Shown piece by piece: positions 31,501-41,177 of a stretch of 41,275 nt of DNA. The stretch spans positions 1 through 41,275 of the forward strand of contig NW_020167570.1 in the NCBI RefSeq assembly GCF_001641265.1, in the 5' to 3' direction. The number at the start of each line of letters is the position of its first letter. The stretch's first letter is position 1. A model generated the notes under the pieces. It had not been told where the DNA came from. It made no database searches and was given only the letters and a program-made list of their open reading frames with translations. Origin of the DNA: Pseudogymnoascus destructans (Eukaryota > Ascomycota > Leotiomycetes > Thelebolales > Thelebolaceae). Made by a program: the position numbers and the translations under genes.

Positions 31501-33543
31501 CCATTGGAATTGCTGTATGGCATTTACTACGAGCAAGCAAGACGTGGGAGAAGGACGATGAAGAGGATGAAGGAGAGTTTGCAGAGGGTGATGATGAAGA
31601 AGAGTTGGAGCAGAACACATTCCGACATATCATGGTTAGGTGAGTTTATAGTAATGATTATAGTAAGCGCTATTTATGGTAGTACCATAGTATGGTACTA
31701 TTGTTTATAGTAATTATTATAGTAATCATTATGGTAATTAGTACTAACATTAAACAGACAATCAGGGCATGGGCAGAGAGTAGCCCAAGCTCATTATGCA
31801 GTTGACGGAGCATTCTTGCATCGACTAGGCCCAGAGTTAATCACAGCATATGAGCAAGCTTCAGTAGCATGGCACGAGTTGTTAGGGTTGGCACAGGCTG
31901 AGGGGAAAGGAAAGCATGGGCGACAAGCCAGCCAGCAATTAACACCAGTTGGCATCAAACGAGAGAGGAGAGAGAGCAAGCATGGGGTGAAGGCAAAGGC
32001 ATTAGATGGGTTGCGACGGATCTATGGCCCACAAGCGCAGCCACGATCTGAAGGACAAGCTGCAGCACTACAACTTGTTCACCAGCCCCCAGTCACATCG
32101 ATTATCGTGTTGCCCACAAGCAGTGGCAAGTCAGTGCTGTTCTTTTCAGTGGCTGCCATGGCTGTTGACCAGACAGTGATTGTGGTCGTTCCATTCACAG
32201 CACTAGTTGAAGATATCGTGGCTCGAGGACAGGCTGCTGGGCTGCACTGTAAAGAGTGGAGCTATAGTAATCATTATAGTAGTCAAGAGTTGGTGCAGCT
32301 GCTGGTTGTCAGTGCTGACCAGGCCGTCAGTGGGCAGTTTCTCCACGAGGCTAAGGGGTACGAGTTGAATGGGCAGCTAGCTCACATGTTCTTTGATGAA
32401 TGCCATGTTGCATTTACAGATACATCATATCGAGAGCGGCTTCGAGAGCTGTGGAAACTACGGTACTTAAAGTGTCCATTTACAGCATTAACAGCCACAT
32501 TGATGGTTGAGCTAGAAGATGTATTACGAGACAGGCTATTAATTGAGGATGCAGTACTACTACGACGGAGCACTGCACGGCCGACCATTCGATATCAGGT
32601 GCAGGATAGTAAGGAAGAAGCAGCATCTGCGGTCGGACTTCGATTACTAGAAAGACTACTATACTTGCCAGATGGGAAACGTGGAGTGGTTTATGTACGG
32701 AGCTATGCAACTGGCGACTTAATCAGCAGTGCTTTAGAGTGCTCATTTTACAAGGCACGCGCAGATGATAAGGGCGAAACACTACAGAAGTGGGCTCAAG
32801 GAAGTGGAGGATGGATTGTGGCGACAGGAGCATTAGGGACAGGAATTAATATTCCAGGGATCATATATGTGGTGCATATTGATAGGCCATATGGATTGAC
32901 GAGCTTTGCTCAACAGTCAGGAAGGGGAGGAAGAGAGGGAGAGGTTAGTGAGTCGATAATCGTCACACTAGTACAGAGTGTAGGGGTAAAGAGTCAAGGG
33001 TTGATGAGCGAGTATTCAGTGGAGCAGGTGGATGAGGATGCAATGACGGAATATATCCAGAGCAGGGAGTGCAGGCGAGTAGTATTAGGGCACTACTTTG
33101 ATGGGGTAGTAGAGGGAGTGAGCTGTGTAGGGTCGGACAGCGTGCTATGCGATTTGTGTTTGAGCCTACCCCTAGAAGCGGCCGTATCTGTAGTGCAAAT
33201 TGGGAATCCCCACGCGAGCGACCCCTGTCGCTCGCGCGCGCACGGGCCATTGTGGAGCGATTATTGTGCAGCAAATTGGGAGACCCCCGGGACGGCGCAG
33301 GCGCATCAAGCACGCATACAGAGTATGCAACGAAGGGCGAATAGCGCACACACACCGCTCGCGCAAGGGAAGGATGGCGGCCAGCTTCTCCTACCTCGCA
33401 ACTCACGGGGTGCTGCTCTGCCGCGACTGCGGGACCTGCCTCATGCCCGCACGCGCCAGCCAGGAGTGGCACCTGAGGCACCCACCCCACGACCTCAAGG
33501 GGCCGGAGCTGCGCACCCTGCTCGACCTCTTCGCGACGCATGA
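28506..33543 (+). CDS. OrsD / tyrosine-recombinase-like / RecQ-like helicase fusion (telomere-linked helicase type), unit B
   Basis: Three exons, 28506-29577, 30229-31639 and 31758-33543, join in frame to 1,422 residues. Exon 1 has an OrsD head with two zinc-finger-like segments (CLSAHCC...HFRKIH; CQHCRYY...HGRNKH) and VRLQTWFRDGKERYWVVDES. Exon 2 and early exon 3 resemble a tyrosine recombinase: Arg at 31149 (GGQPARGPEIG), Lys at 31251, QSWRH at 31482-31496 (Gln where His is usual), GH at 31765-31770 and Tyr at 31795. Exon 3 is a RecQ-like helicase: PTSSGKS, DECH (32395-32406), ALTAT, TGALGTGINIPG, QSGRGGREG, then CRR...C..CDLC. Sequence beyond about 33165 turns GC-rich, so the true C-terminus may be lost. 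An in-frame ATG at 28428 is an alternative start. It presumably acts on subtelomeric DNA in the nucleus. Confidence 0.8.
29578..30228 (+). repeat. 651-bp intron of unit B filled with a minisatellite
   Basis: GTATGT donor, CTGAC-like branch site and TTAG acceptor give a phase-1 intron that fuses exons 1 and 2 perfectly. It consists of about five tandem units, the first two near 118 bp and the later ones near 70 bp. Each contains GTGTGTGGAGGGTTGGGTGG, AAACCCAGACCC and GCGCGAAGCGC; the long ones add TTTACTATAGTAGTTACTATAG. GGGTT and AACCC blocks on the same strand allow hairpins. It is about ten times longer than other introns in the window. Confidence 0.75.
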
Positions 33544-34914
33544 GCTGCAGCCCCCGGGACAGGTCGCCCTGCCAGACCAGCCCTGCATCGCCATCGAGGG
33601 ACTGCGCCGCCATCCGGCATTCTCCTGCATCCTCTGCGACGACAGCCGGCCGACCCTGACCCGGTCCGGGCCGGCCATCAGGGCGCACGTGTCCCGGGAG
33701 CACGGGCAGAAGCCGTCGCAGCAGAGTGAGGGTGGCGCGTGGCAGAGATGCACGGTGCAGACCTTCTTCGCAAAGACCGAGCATGTCCGGTACTTTGTGG
33801 TTACAGACGACGACAGGGCGGAAGGGGACGCAGCTACTGCCGCCATCGCCCTCGAGCCGCAGGAGCAGGCCTTCTTCGACCTGGCCGACGCGGACGCGAC
33901 CATGGTAGCGGACGACATCAAGACGGAGGGCAACAAGGTGCACGGCTTCGACAGCCACCCCTCGGCTGCGGTCCCGTGGCTGAGGCGGACTGGCATCGAG
34001 AACCACGTGCGGGGCCTAGAGAAGGACGAGATGCACGCCTCCTTTGCACTGCCGAAGAGCGCAGATGAGGGAGAGCCCGAGCTGTTCCTGATGCTCGAGG
34101 TCATGGACGAGATCCTCGCTGAGGTGCACGGCTGGTGCTTCGACGGGCCGGACTGCATGATGACGTGCGAGGCAGCTCGCGCTGAGCCGCTTCCATGGCG
34201 CCCCTACCTCATCGGCACCAGCCAGTTGCAGGGCAGGCAGGGTGCGCGGCTTCGACCCCAAGAAGGAGCCATCCACACTGCGCACAAACTTTGGGTACTG
34301 GAAGCAGTTCATGGCGTACTGCTACCGCGTCGCCTACTGCGGCAGCCACTTCACGCCACCTCTGAGCGCGGACCAGGGCAGGTGCCCCGAGGACCGGATC
34401 CGGCTGACGGACGAGCAGACGACAGCTTGGGAGGCCGCCCTGGAGTGCGCTGCCGACGGAGACCGCTTAGCGCTGAACGACGCCCTCCGATCCCTCTGCA
34501 TGGCCCTCGTCTGCCACGAGTTCGGCGGCGACCGCTTCAGCTCGCCGCTCCTCAGCTTCTGCGCGATGCTGAGCGTCAAGCCACGCACCAAGTCGTGGAA
34601 GGAGCCGGGCAACTTCAACAGCTGCCTGTCCGGCCTGATCTGGGCTGTGCAGCTGCTCATCTTCAGCACGGCCGCATACCTCGAGAGGTCGGGCGCCGGC
34701 AGCACGCTCGAGCACATCAACAGCATCTGCGAGCAGTACCTGCGGCCGGACACGGAGACGCCCATGGGCGAGATACTGGGCTGGTGCCTGCTGCTGTTCG
34801 CGGTGTCGAAGGACGGAGTGTTAGGGTTAGTTAGAATGACGTGGATGTGTTCCTGTCATGGTGTGGGCAGGTGGCCGAGTTTGCAGGTGGGAAGGGCATC
34901 TGGGGGGTAAAGAT
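33374..34914 (+). pseudogene. OrsD-type unit C, GC-rich, frameshifted and 3'-truncated
   Basis: Starts MAASFSYLATHGVLLCRDCG, with finger segments CRDCGTC...WHLRHPPH and CILCDDS...HVSREHGQ and the hallmark CTVQTFFAKTEHVRYFVVTD. The frame continues through VPWLRRTGIENHVRGLEKDE to about 34235. It then shifts by one base and goes on as VRGFDPKKEPSTLRTNFGYW, which aligns with unit B, including the region after B's first intron (C has no intron there). Similarity ends at SKDGV, right at the TTAGGGTTAG of 34821-34830; the frame then runs 27 more codons of unrelated sequence. Recombinase and helicase parts are absent. Its codons are C/G-ending, in strong contrast to the A/T-ending codons of unit B, so the units are old paralogues or have separate origins. 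Confidence 0.75.
34821..34830 (+). repeat. interstitial telomere-type sequence at the unit C break
   Basis: TTAGGGTTAG followed by TTAGAATG, located exactly where homology of unit C with unit B ends. Same orientation as the chromosome-end telomere. Confidence 0.7.
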
Positions 34915-35789
34915 CGCAGCAGCAGCGCTGCTCGAGTTCGAGGCATATTAAACTAGCGAATGGGTGTTCGACTGGTAGCGCCATGTATTTATAATATAGA
35001 CTGTAGCCATAGAGCCATATTAATTATGTCGTGAGTTGAGAAATATTATTCTCTGCAATTTAAATAAATTGGAACGGATTATAATAATCACACTCCTCGA
35101 CGAGATATGAACTGCATTAAATTACTGACGATGACACATACCGCCAATACATATGATATTATTACAGCAATATAAGCTGTATATTAAACGTCGAACTCGA
35201 GATGTAGGGTTGACATCTTTTTAAGGTTTTCGCCTAACCGCGTTTGGTTGTGACACTCCCGAACATTGATCGTTGCTATGTTTAGGGCATGGGCTGCCCC
35301 CTCCCCATCACCCCCAATTAATCGGAAGCGTTTATAGACCCCCATAGCTCGAATACCAGACTAGCCCTTGGGATATTTCGAGGCAATACTCTAGTTCTGA
35401 TACTCGTACGATTATCTTATAATTACATACCCAGGTGAGACTGGCAAGGACGAATCCCAACATGCAACTCCCATGTCCACACCACTGCCATGGCCTCTCC
35501 CGACCAGGGTTAGAAGATGGGGCATTTTTTAACCGAGATCGCCATTTTCTTAGCGAGATGCCATCAAATCCATCCCCCTTTTCATGTAACTGCGTAGCCC
35601 TCGCCCAGACGAACGCAGCCATGCTCCTCCCGGCCTCGGATCTCGACGTTTTTTTTTTCAACCCAATTTTGATGGGGTGGTCAGTCATGTGAGTTGCCAC
35701 GCAGCTAGCGGGCGTGGCTCGTCTCAGTCTATATCAGAACTTCTACCGTCAAGTCCAAACTTAGTCCTTTACACATTTTTTCCTTCTCG
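34915..35789. other. no gene recognised
   Basis: About 0.9 kb, AT-rich at first. The only longer frame is a 122-codon minus-strand one (35332-35700) with no recognisable domain. Confidence 0.45.
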
Positions 35790-36252
35790 CGCGGCAACCA
35801 CCCGGCATTTCTTCACACTTTCTTCACGCCAGCACACAGCTCAGTCTCGAGTGGCAGAGGGGCACACCATCTTGTGTCATCTGTCTTTGGGGATCCTAGA
35901 CTATACCATCTTATAGTGAGGTACCATCAAAACCTGAGCTCTCGCAACAACCACCCAACATTTCTTCACACTTTCTTCACGCCAGCACACAGCTCAGTCT
36001 CGAGTGGCAGAGGGGCACACCATCTTGTGTCATCTGTCTTTGGGGATCCTAGACTATACCATCTTATAGTGAGGTACCATCAAAACCTGAGCTCGCGCAA
36101 CAACCACCCAACATTTTTCCACGCTTTCTTCACGCCAGCACACAGCTCAGTCTCGAGTGTCAAGAGGGGCACACCATCCTGTGTCATCTGCCTTTGGGGA
36201 TCCTAGACTATACCATCTTATAGTGAGGTACCATCAAGACCTGAGCTCGCGA
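35790..36252 (+). repeat. three tandem copies of a 153-bp repeat upstream of the dioxygenase gene
   Basis: The anchor TCTTCACGCCAGCACACAGC recurs at 35821, 35974 and 36127, an exact 153-bp period. Each unit runs from CAACCACCC through CTCAGTCTCGAGTG, GGGGATCCTAGACTATACCA and ends GAGGTACCATCAA(A/G)ACCTGAGC. The copies differ at only a few positions. The third copy ends four bases before the ATG at 36257, so the array is promoter and/or leader. The period is a multiple of three and one frame stays open through it (35874-36206), but I see no protein signal. Confidence 0.85.
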
Positions 36253-36256
36253 CACC

Positions 36257-37291
36257 ATGCCACCAGTACCCTCCATCCAGAAGCGCCACCAGCACCACAC
36301 AGCCCACTCGCCATATGAGTGGAAGGAGAGGAGGGAGTTCTCCCATAACTGGAAGGCCAAGTTCCGCGGCAATGCCCGGGTCATCACCACAGACCTCGCC
36401 TGGACCAACCTCATGACGCCACCCAACCCCAAGGTCACCACCACACTGGAGCAGGGCCTCGAGCTCAGCAAGCACCTCACGCTGCTCCAGGGCATCCCCA
36501 AGGATGGTGGGAAGGATGGCCTCGACATCCAGCCCGTCACCGTCTTCAACTCTGCTGACAAGGACCCAGAGCAGCTCCTCGTCTACATGAGGGGGGGGCT
36601 GAGCCTCCCGGACAGGAACAAGGGCCTCTGCCGCCTCATGGCTGGTGCCATTGAGCAGTACACGGAGCTCGCGCCACCCCCCAAGCCCAGCAGTGACAAG
36701 AGGCATGAGATGGAGCAGGCCAGGAAGGCTGAGCGCGAGGGGAAGAAGTGGGGAGTCTACCACCTTGGGTTGTGGCACGCCACAGGCCAGACAAATTCGC
36801 CTCCCACCATCTGCTCTGACATGCGCAGGACTGGAAATGGCTTCGGGGCCACCCTGGCCCTCTACAAGAAGATGGCCCCCCTCGCGCAGACCATTGGGAG
36901 GCTCTTCCAGGAGATCGATCCCAGGGCCTACGAGCAGTACAGGCAGAACTACCTCCGCGAGTGTGCAGCCACGCCTGAGCTGGAGGTCTTCAAGTTCAGC
37001 AACAGGAGCTGCTGGCACTGCCTCGCGATCCTGATAAACGCCCAGGTTGGGCCACACAAGGACAACCACGATGTGCTGGATGGCTGGGTTGCGATGGCCT
37101 GCTTTGGAGAGTTCGAAGGAGGGGAGCTGTGCCTGCCAGCCCTTGGTTATAAGATTCCCTTCCAGCCAGGGGATGTTGTCCTGTTCCGCTCTGCAGTCCT
37201 CGAGCACTGGATCGCACCCTTCGAGGGCACGCGCTACTCCTGCGTCTTCTTCACGAAGCAGAGCAACTGGCAGCCAGGTGAGGAGGAGTAG
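36257..37291 (+). CDS. TET/JBP-like 2-oxoglutarate/Fe(II) dioxygenase
   Basis: Intact single-exon gene, 344 residues, start in good context (GACACCATGCC). The C-terminal half has the double-stranded beta-helix signature: ILINAQVGPHKDNHDVLDGW gives the HxD pair (His 267, Asp 269); GGELCLPALGYKIPFQPGDV and LFRSAVLEHWIAPFEGTRYS give the third iron ligand (His 317) and the 2-oxoglutarate-binding Arg (326), followed by CVFFT. The pattern of an HKD turn and PGDvvlfRS..LeH....GtRyS resembles the TET/JBP family, whose members oxidise 5-methylcytosine or thymine in DNA; a related family cannot be excluded without structure comparison. The N-terminal ~160 residues are basic and unassigned. Codons are strongly G/C-ending, like unit C. 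It is the last gene before the telomere. Confidence 0.7.
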   Translation: MPPVPSIQKRHQHHTAHSPYEWKERREFSHNWKAKFRGNARVITTDLAWTNLMTPPNPKVTTTLEQGLELSKHLTLLQGIPKDGGKDGLDIQPVTVFNSADKDPEQLLVYMRGGLSLPDRNKGLCRLMAGAIEQYTELAPPPKPSSDKRHEMEQARKAEREGKKWGVYHLGLWHATGQTNSPPTICSDMRRTGNGFGATLALYKKMAPLAQTIGRLFQEIDPRAYEQYRQNYLRECAATPELEVFKFSNRSCWHCLAILINAQVGPHKDNHDVLDGWVAMACFGEFEGGELCLPALGYKIPFQPGDVVLFRSAVLEHWIAPFEGTRYSCVFFTKQSNWQPGEEE

Positions 37292-39399
37292 GGAGCTTGT
37301 CCCATGGCCCATTTTCGAACTCACGTTCTTGCAAGGACTGTAAGTTGACAGCCTCGCGACCGATGTAAATGTTCGCTGACGTCTCTTGTGCAGCTTTGCA
37401 AGGGGAACAAATTGACGTACTCTGATTGTTGATCAGACTTCAGATGGTGGAGACATTCCGGTTCTAGTCGGGCGATGCATGGGAGGGGTGGTTGGGGGGG
37501 GCATGTTATAGGATGGATTGTAAGAACCTGACGCAGCATGCAGACGGTGCGTTCGATGTCGTTAATAAAAGAGATTTGCAAGACGAATCAAATGACGTCC
37601 TCCGATTTGTGATATGAGTTGAGACGGGTGAGATATTGCAGATTTCGCTGGGGCATCAGTGGGTGTGGTGGAGCACCTACTTTGAAGGATTATAACTTTT
37701 GCAGCTACGGTCGAAAGCTAACGTTCGGTATCGTCATTGAAAGAGATTTACAAGAGGAGTCGAATGGCCTCTTACGATTTTTGATACGGCTTGAAACAAG
37801 TAAGTTATTTCGGATTTGTTGGGCCGGGCCCAGGAAATGGGGCCCCATGGCAACATGTGAGAAGGATTCCAACTTTTGCAGCGACGGCCGAAACTTAACG
37901 GTCGGCATCGTTAATGGAAGAGATTTACAATGGGAATCGAATGGCGTATCCCGATTTGTGATCCGAGTTAAAATGGTGAAGATATTTATGATTTAGACGG
38001 GCAGCAGTGGGTAGGGGCAAAGGGGTTCTACATATGAGACGTGGTATAACTTTTGCAGCGGTGCGCAGAACTCAACGTTCGATAGCGCCATTGAAAGATA
38101 ATTGCAAGCAGAATCGAATGGCCTCCTCCGATTTTTGATACGAGTTGAAATGATTGTGTTATAACGGATTTCGATGGGTGATTAAGAAGAAGAGGGCATG
38201 GAACGGGAAGTGGTATAAAACCCGGACCGAGAGGCAAGGCGTAACGTTCGATGTCGTAATTCAAAGAGATTTACAAGGGGAAGAAAATGGCGTCCTCCGA
38301 TTTCTAATACGAGTAGAAGTGAGTTAGTTATTGCGGATTTAAACGGATGGTTGGTGGCAAGGGGGCCAGTGGACCTTAATTTTCGAAGGCCAATAACTTC
38401 TCAATCGACAGACGGAATCTAACGTTCAACACGGCAAATTGAAGCGCGTTTCAAGAGGAATAAAATGGCGTACTCTGAATTTCAGTACGATTCAAATTGG
38501 GTTGGTTATTTCGGATTTTGGTGGGTGGTAGGTGACAGGGGGTGGAAGGGAGGCATAGTTCTTGAGGGGTGATAACTTTTGAAGCGACAACCCGATCTTA
38601 ACGTTCGTCATCGTCAATGATAGAGAATTACAAGGGGAATCAAATGGCGTCCTCCGATTTTTGATACGAATTCAAACGGTGGAGATATTCCGGATATGGT
38701 CAGGCGGAAGGGGGGAGGAGGGTATGTCAGATGAGGGGCTATAAGTATTGCAATAGGCGGCCGAATTTATCGTTCGGCATCACGTCTGAAAGAGAATTTG
38801 GAGGGGAACAAAATAGCGTCTTCATAATTTTGATATGATTTGAAACGAGAGAGTTATTTCGGATTTAGACGACTGGCAATGGGTGGGGGGGGCAGGTATA
38901 AGGAGAGCAATAAGTTTTGCAGTAAGCAACAGAATTTATCGTTCGAGGGTGGTATTAAAAGAGGATTGCAAGGGGAAGGGAATGGCATCTTCGTATTTCT
39001 GATACGATTTGAAACGAGAGAGATATTCCGGATTTAGACGGGTGGTGGTTTGGGGGGGTTCCAGGAAGACCCGATTTTTATCCCCAAGTATAACATGTGC
39101 AGCAACAGACAGAATTTATCGTTCGACATCAGGAAATGACGAGAAATACGAGGAGAAGAGAATGGTGTCTTTAGGGTTAGGGTTACAAATTGAAATGGGT
39201 GAGTTACTTTGATTTCCGTCGGGTGGCAAAGGTAAGGCAGCAAATATATTGAGTGAGGTATTATAAGTTATGATAGAGGTGATGTATAAGGAGCGTTCGA
39301 TATCGTTAATAGGGTAGTTTTTGAAGGGGAAGAGAATGGCTTCTTCGGAATTTTGATACGAGGTGAAATGGAAGGCGAATTTCGAATTCAGTTGAGTTT

Positions 39400-39419
39400 G
39401 GGGGGGGGGGGGGGGGGGG
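39400..39419 (+). repeat. run of 20 G
   Basis: An uninterrupted G20 tract just before the 117-bp duplication. Other long G runs lie nearby (for example 39870-39880 and 40014-40021). It could form G-quadruplexes, and its exact length is likely uncertain in assembly. Confidence 0.8.
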
Positions 39420-39420
39420 C

Positions 39421-39654
39421 AGTTATTTTGATGGGAATGAGGGGAAGTAAGGGGACATTGTAGAGGAATAGTTTGATATCGTCAATAGGGTAGTTTTGCA
39501 AGCGGAAGAGAATGGCTTCTTCAGAATTTCGAGGGCAGTTATTTTGATGGGAATGAGGGGAAGTAAGGGGACATTGTAGAGGAATAGTTTGATATCGTCA
39601 ATAGGGTAGTTTTGCAAGCGGAAGAGAATGGCTTCTTCAGAATTTCGATACGAG
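39421..39654 (+). repeat. tandem duplication of a 117-bp satellite block
   Basis: AGTTATTTTGATGGGAATGA recurs at 39421 and 39538, and the following ~100 bp are identical. This is far better preserved than neighbouring satellite units and therefore a recent duplication. Confidence 0.85.
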
Positions 39655-40145
39655 TTGAAATGGGGGACGAATTTCGAGTTGGTGTGAATAGGGGGTAGGA
39701 TATATAAGGGAATAATTATAACAGATGAGAATATAGTTTTGGGAATAAGATAGGGAAATATATCCGAAAATAATATCGTTAATAGAGTAGTTTTACGAGA
39801 CTTACAAAATAGCGTTTTCAGAATTTTATTACAAGTTTAAATAAGGGAGATAATTCGATTTCGGTCAAGTAGGGGGGGGGGTGTGTTTTTGAGTTGGGGT
39901 GACGGGAGGTGAAGGGATGTTATAGGGGTAATTTTTGGAGAGGAAAAGAATGGCGTATTCAGAATTTTGATACGAGATAAAATGAGAGACGAATTTTGAA
40001 TTTGGGTGATGGAGGGGGGGGTTATATAAAGGCAGTAATTATAATGGACGAGATATATTTTTGGGAATAAGATGGGTCAATAAAAGGTTTAATATTGTTA
40101 ATAGGGTAGTTATATGAGACGAACGTAATGGGGTTTTTGGAATTT

Positions 40146-41177
40146 TGATAGGGTTTTATATAAGGGAAACGGGGAGTGAAATGGGAAGTGAGAGGCAGTT
40201 AGATGGGGAGTTGGGAGGTTTGAACAGGAAGTGAGTTTTAATGAAGCGAGAAGTAAAATGGGAAGTAGGGAGAGGGAGTTAAATGGGGAGTGGTAGAGTT
40301 TAAAGGGAGAGTGGGAGGAGGGAAAGGGAGTTAAACGGGGAGTGGTAGAGTTTAAAGGGAGAGTGGGAGGTGGGAAAGGGGAAGTGAAGTAGGAAGTGAG
40401 AGAGGGGAGGTGGAGTGGGAAGTGAAGTGGGAAGTGAGAGAGGGTTGAAGATGAAGTGAGAGTTGGGGAAATGGGAAGGGAGAGGATAGTATGGGGGATA
40501 AACGGGGAAGTGAGAGGGTGGTAACAGGGAGTTTAGGGTTAGGGAGTAAATGGGGAATGAATAAGGGTGAAATGGGAAGTAAGGATGGTTGAATGGTGAG
40601 TGAGAGAATAGTGAAGGAGTGTGGTAGGGATGAAGTGTGAGTGAGAGTTAAGGAAGGGTGGGTGAGAGGGTAGAGAAGTGTGAGTGAGAGGGTAGAGAAG
40701 GGTGAGTGAGAGTGGTAAGGTTGAAGGGTTAGTGAGAGTGTTAGGGTTTAAGGGTGAATGAGAGAAGGGTGAATGAGAGAGGGGTGAGTGAGAGAGGGGT
40801 GAGTGAGAGGGGCGTGAGTGAGAGGGGCGTGAGTGAGAGAGGGGTGAGTGAGAGGGGTGTGAGTGAGAGGGGTGTGAATGAGAGGGAAGTGTAAGTGAGA
40901 GGAGTGTGAATAGGGAGTGTGAGTGGGGAGTGTGAGTGGGGGAGTGTGTTAGGGGAGTGTGTTAGGGGAGTGTGAATGAGAGGTAGGGAAGTGTGAGTAG
41001 AAGAGCGTGAGTAGAGGAGTGTGAGTGGGGGAGTGTGAATGAGAGGTAGGGAAGTGTGTTAGGGGAGTGTGTTAGGGGAGTGTGAGTAGAGGAGTGTGAA
41101 TGAGAGGTAGGGAAGTGTGAGTAGAGGAGTGTGAATGAGAGGTAGGGAAGTGTGAGTAGAGGAGTGTGAATGAGAGG
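40146..41177 (+). repeat. purine-rich telomere-proximal repeats
   Basis: About 1 kb of short imperfect repeats on the G-rich strand. It starts as GGGAAGTGAGAGG / GGGGAGTGGTAGAGTTTAAA types, passes into GTGAGTGAGAGGGGTGTGAG, and ends as AGGGAAGTGTGAGTAGAGGAGTGTGAATGAGAGGT. Pyrimidines are almost limited to T. Isolated TTAGGG-like words occur (about 40530 and 40740). No genes. Confidence 0.85.

Larger units (their letters stand above)
37330..40145 (+). repeat. degenerate subtelomeric satellite, period about 170-190 bp
   Basis: About fifteen diverged units share the order: TAACTTTTGCAG(C)GAC, (A)ACGTTCG(A/G)(T/C)ATCGT(T/C)AAT, AAAGAGATTT(G/A)CAAG-GGAA, GAATGGCGTC(C/T)TCCGATTT, TTGATACGA(G)TTGAAA and GAGATATT(C/G)CGGATTT, then a G-rich spacer. 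Good copies start near 37380, 37560, 37725, 37895, 38075, 38250 and 38600. No open frame is conserved. Units become poorer and more purine-rich toward the telomere. Confidence 0.8.

Noticed and set aside
32963..34006. 347-codon minus-strand frame across the B/C junction
   Set aside because: Antisense shadow of the GC-rich unit C; crosses two unrelated sequences and has no domain.
35332..35700. 122-codon minus-strand frame
   Set aside because: No domain or codon bias; isolated in AT-rich and mixed intergenic DNA.
36218..37324. 368-codon minus-strand open frame opposite the dioxygenase gene
   Set aside because: Composition shadow of a G/C-ending coding strand; leucine/valine-rich without any domain, while the plus strand has complete catalytic motifs.
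37330..41177. CRISPR-like regular repeats
   Set aside because: Units are diverged, contiguous satellites without unique spacers, next to a eukaryotic telomere.
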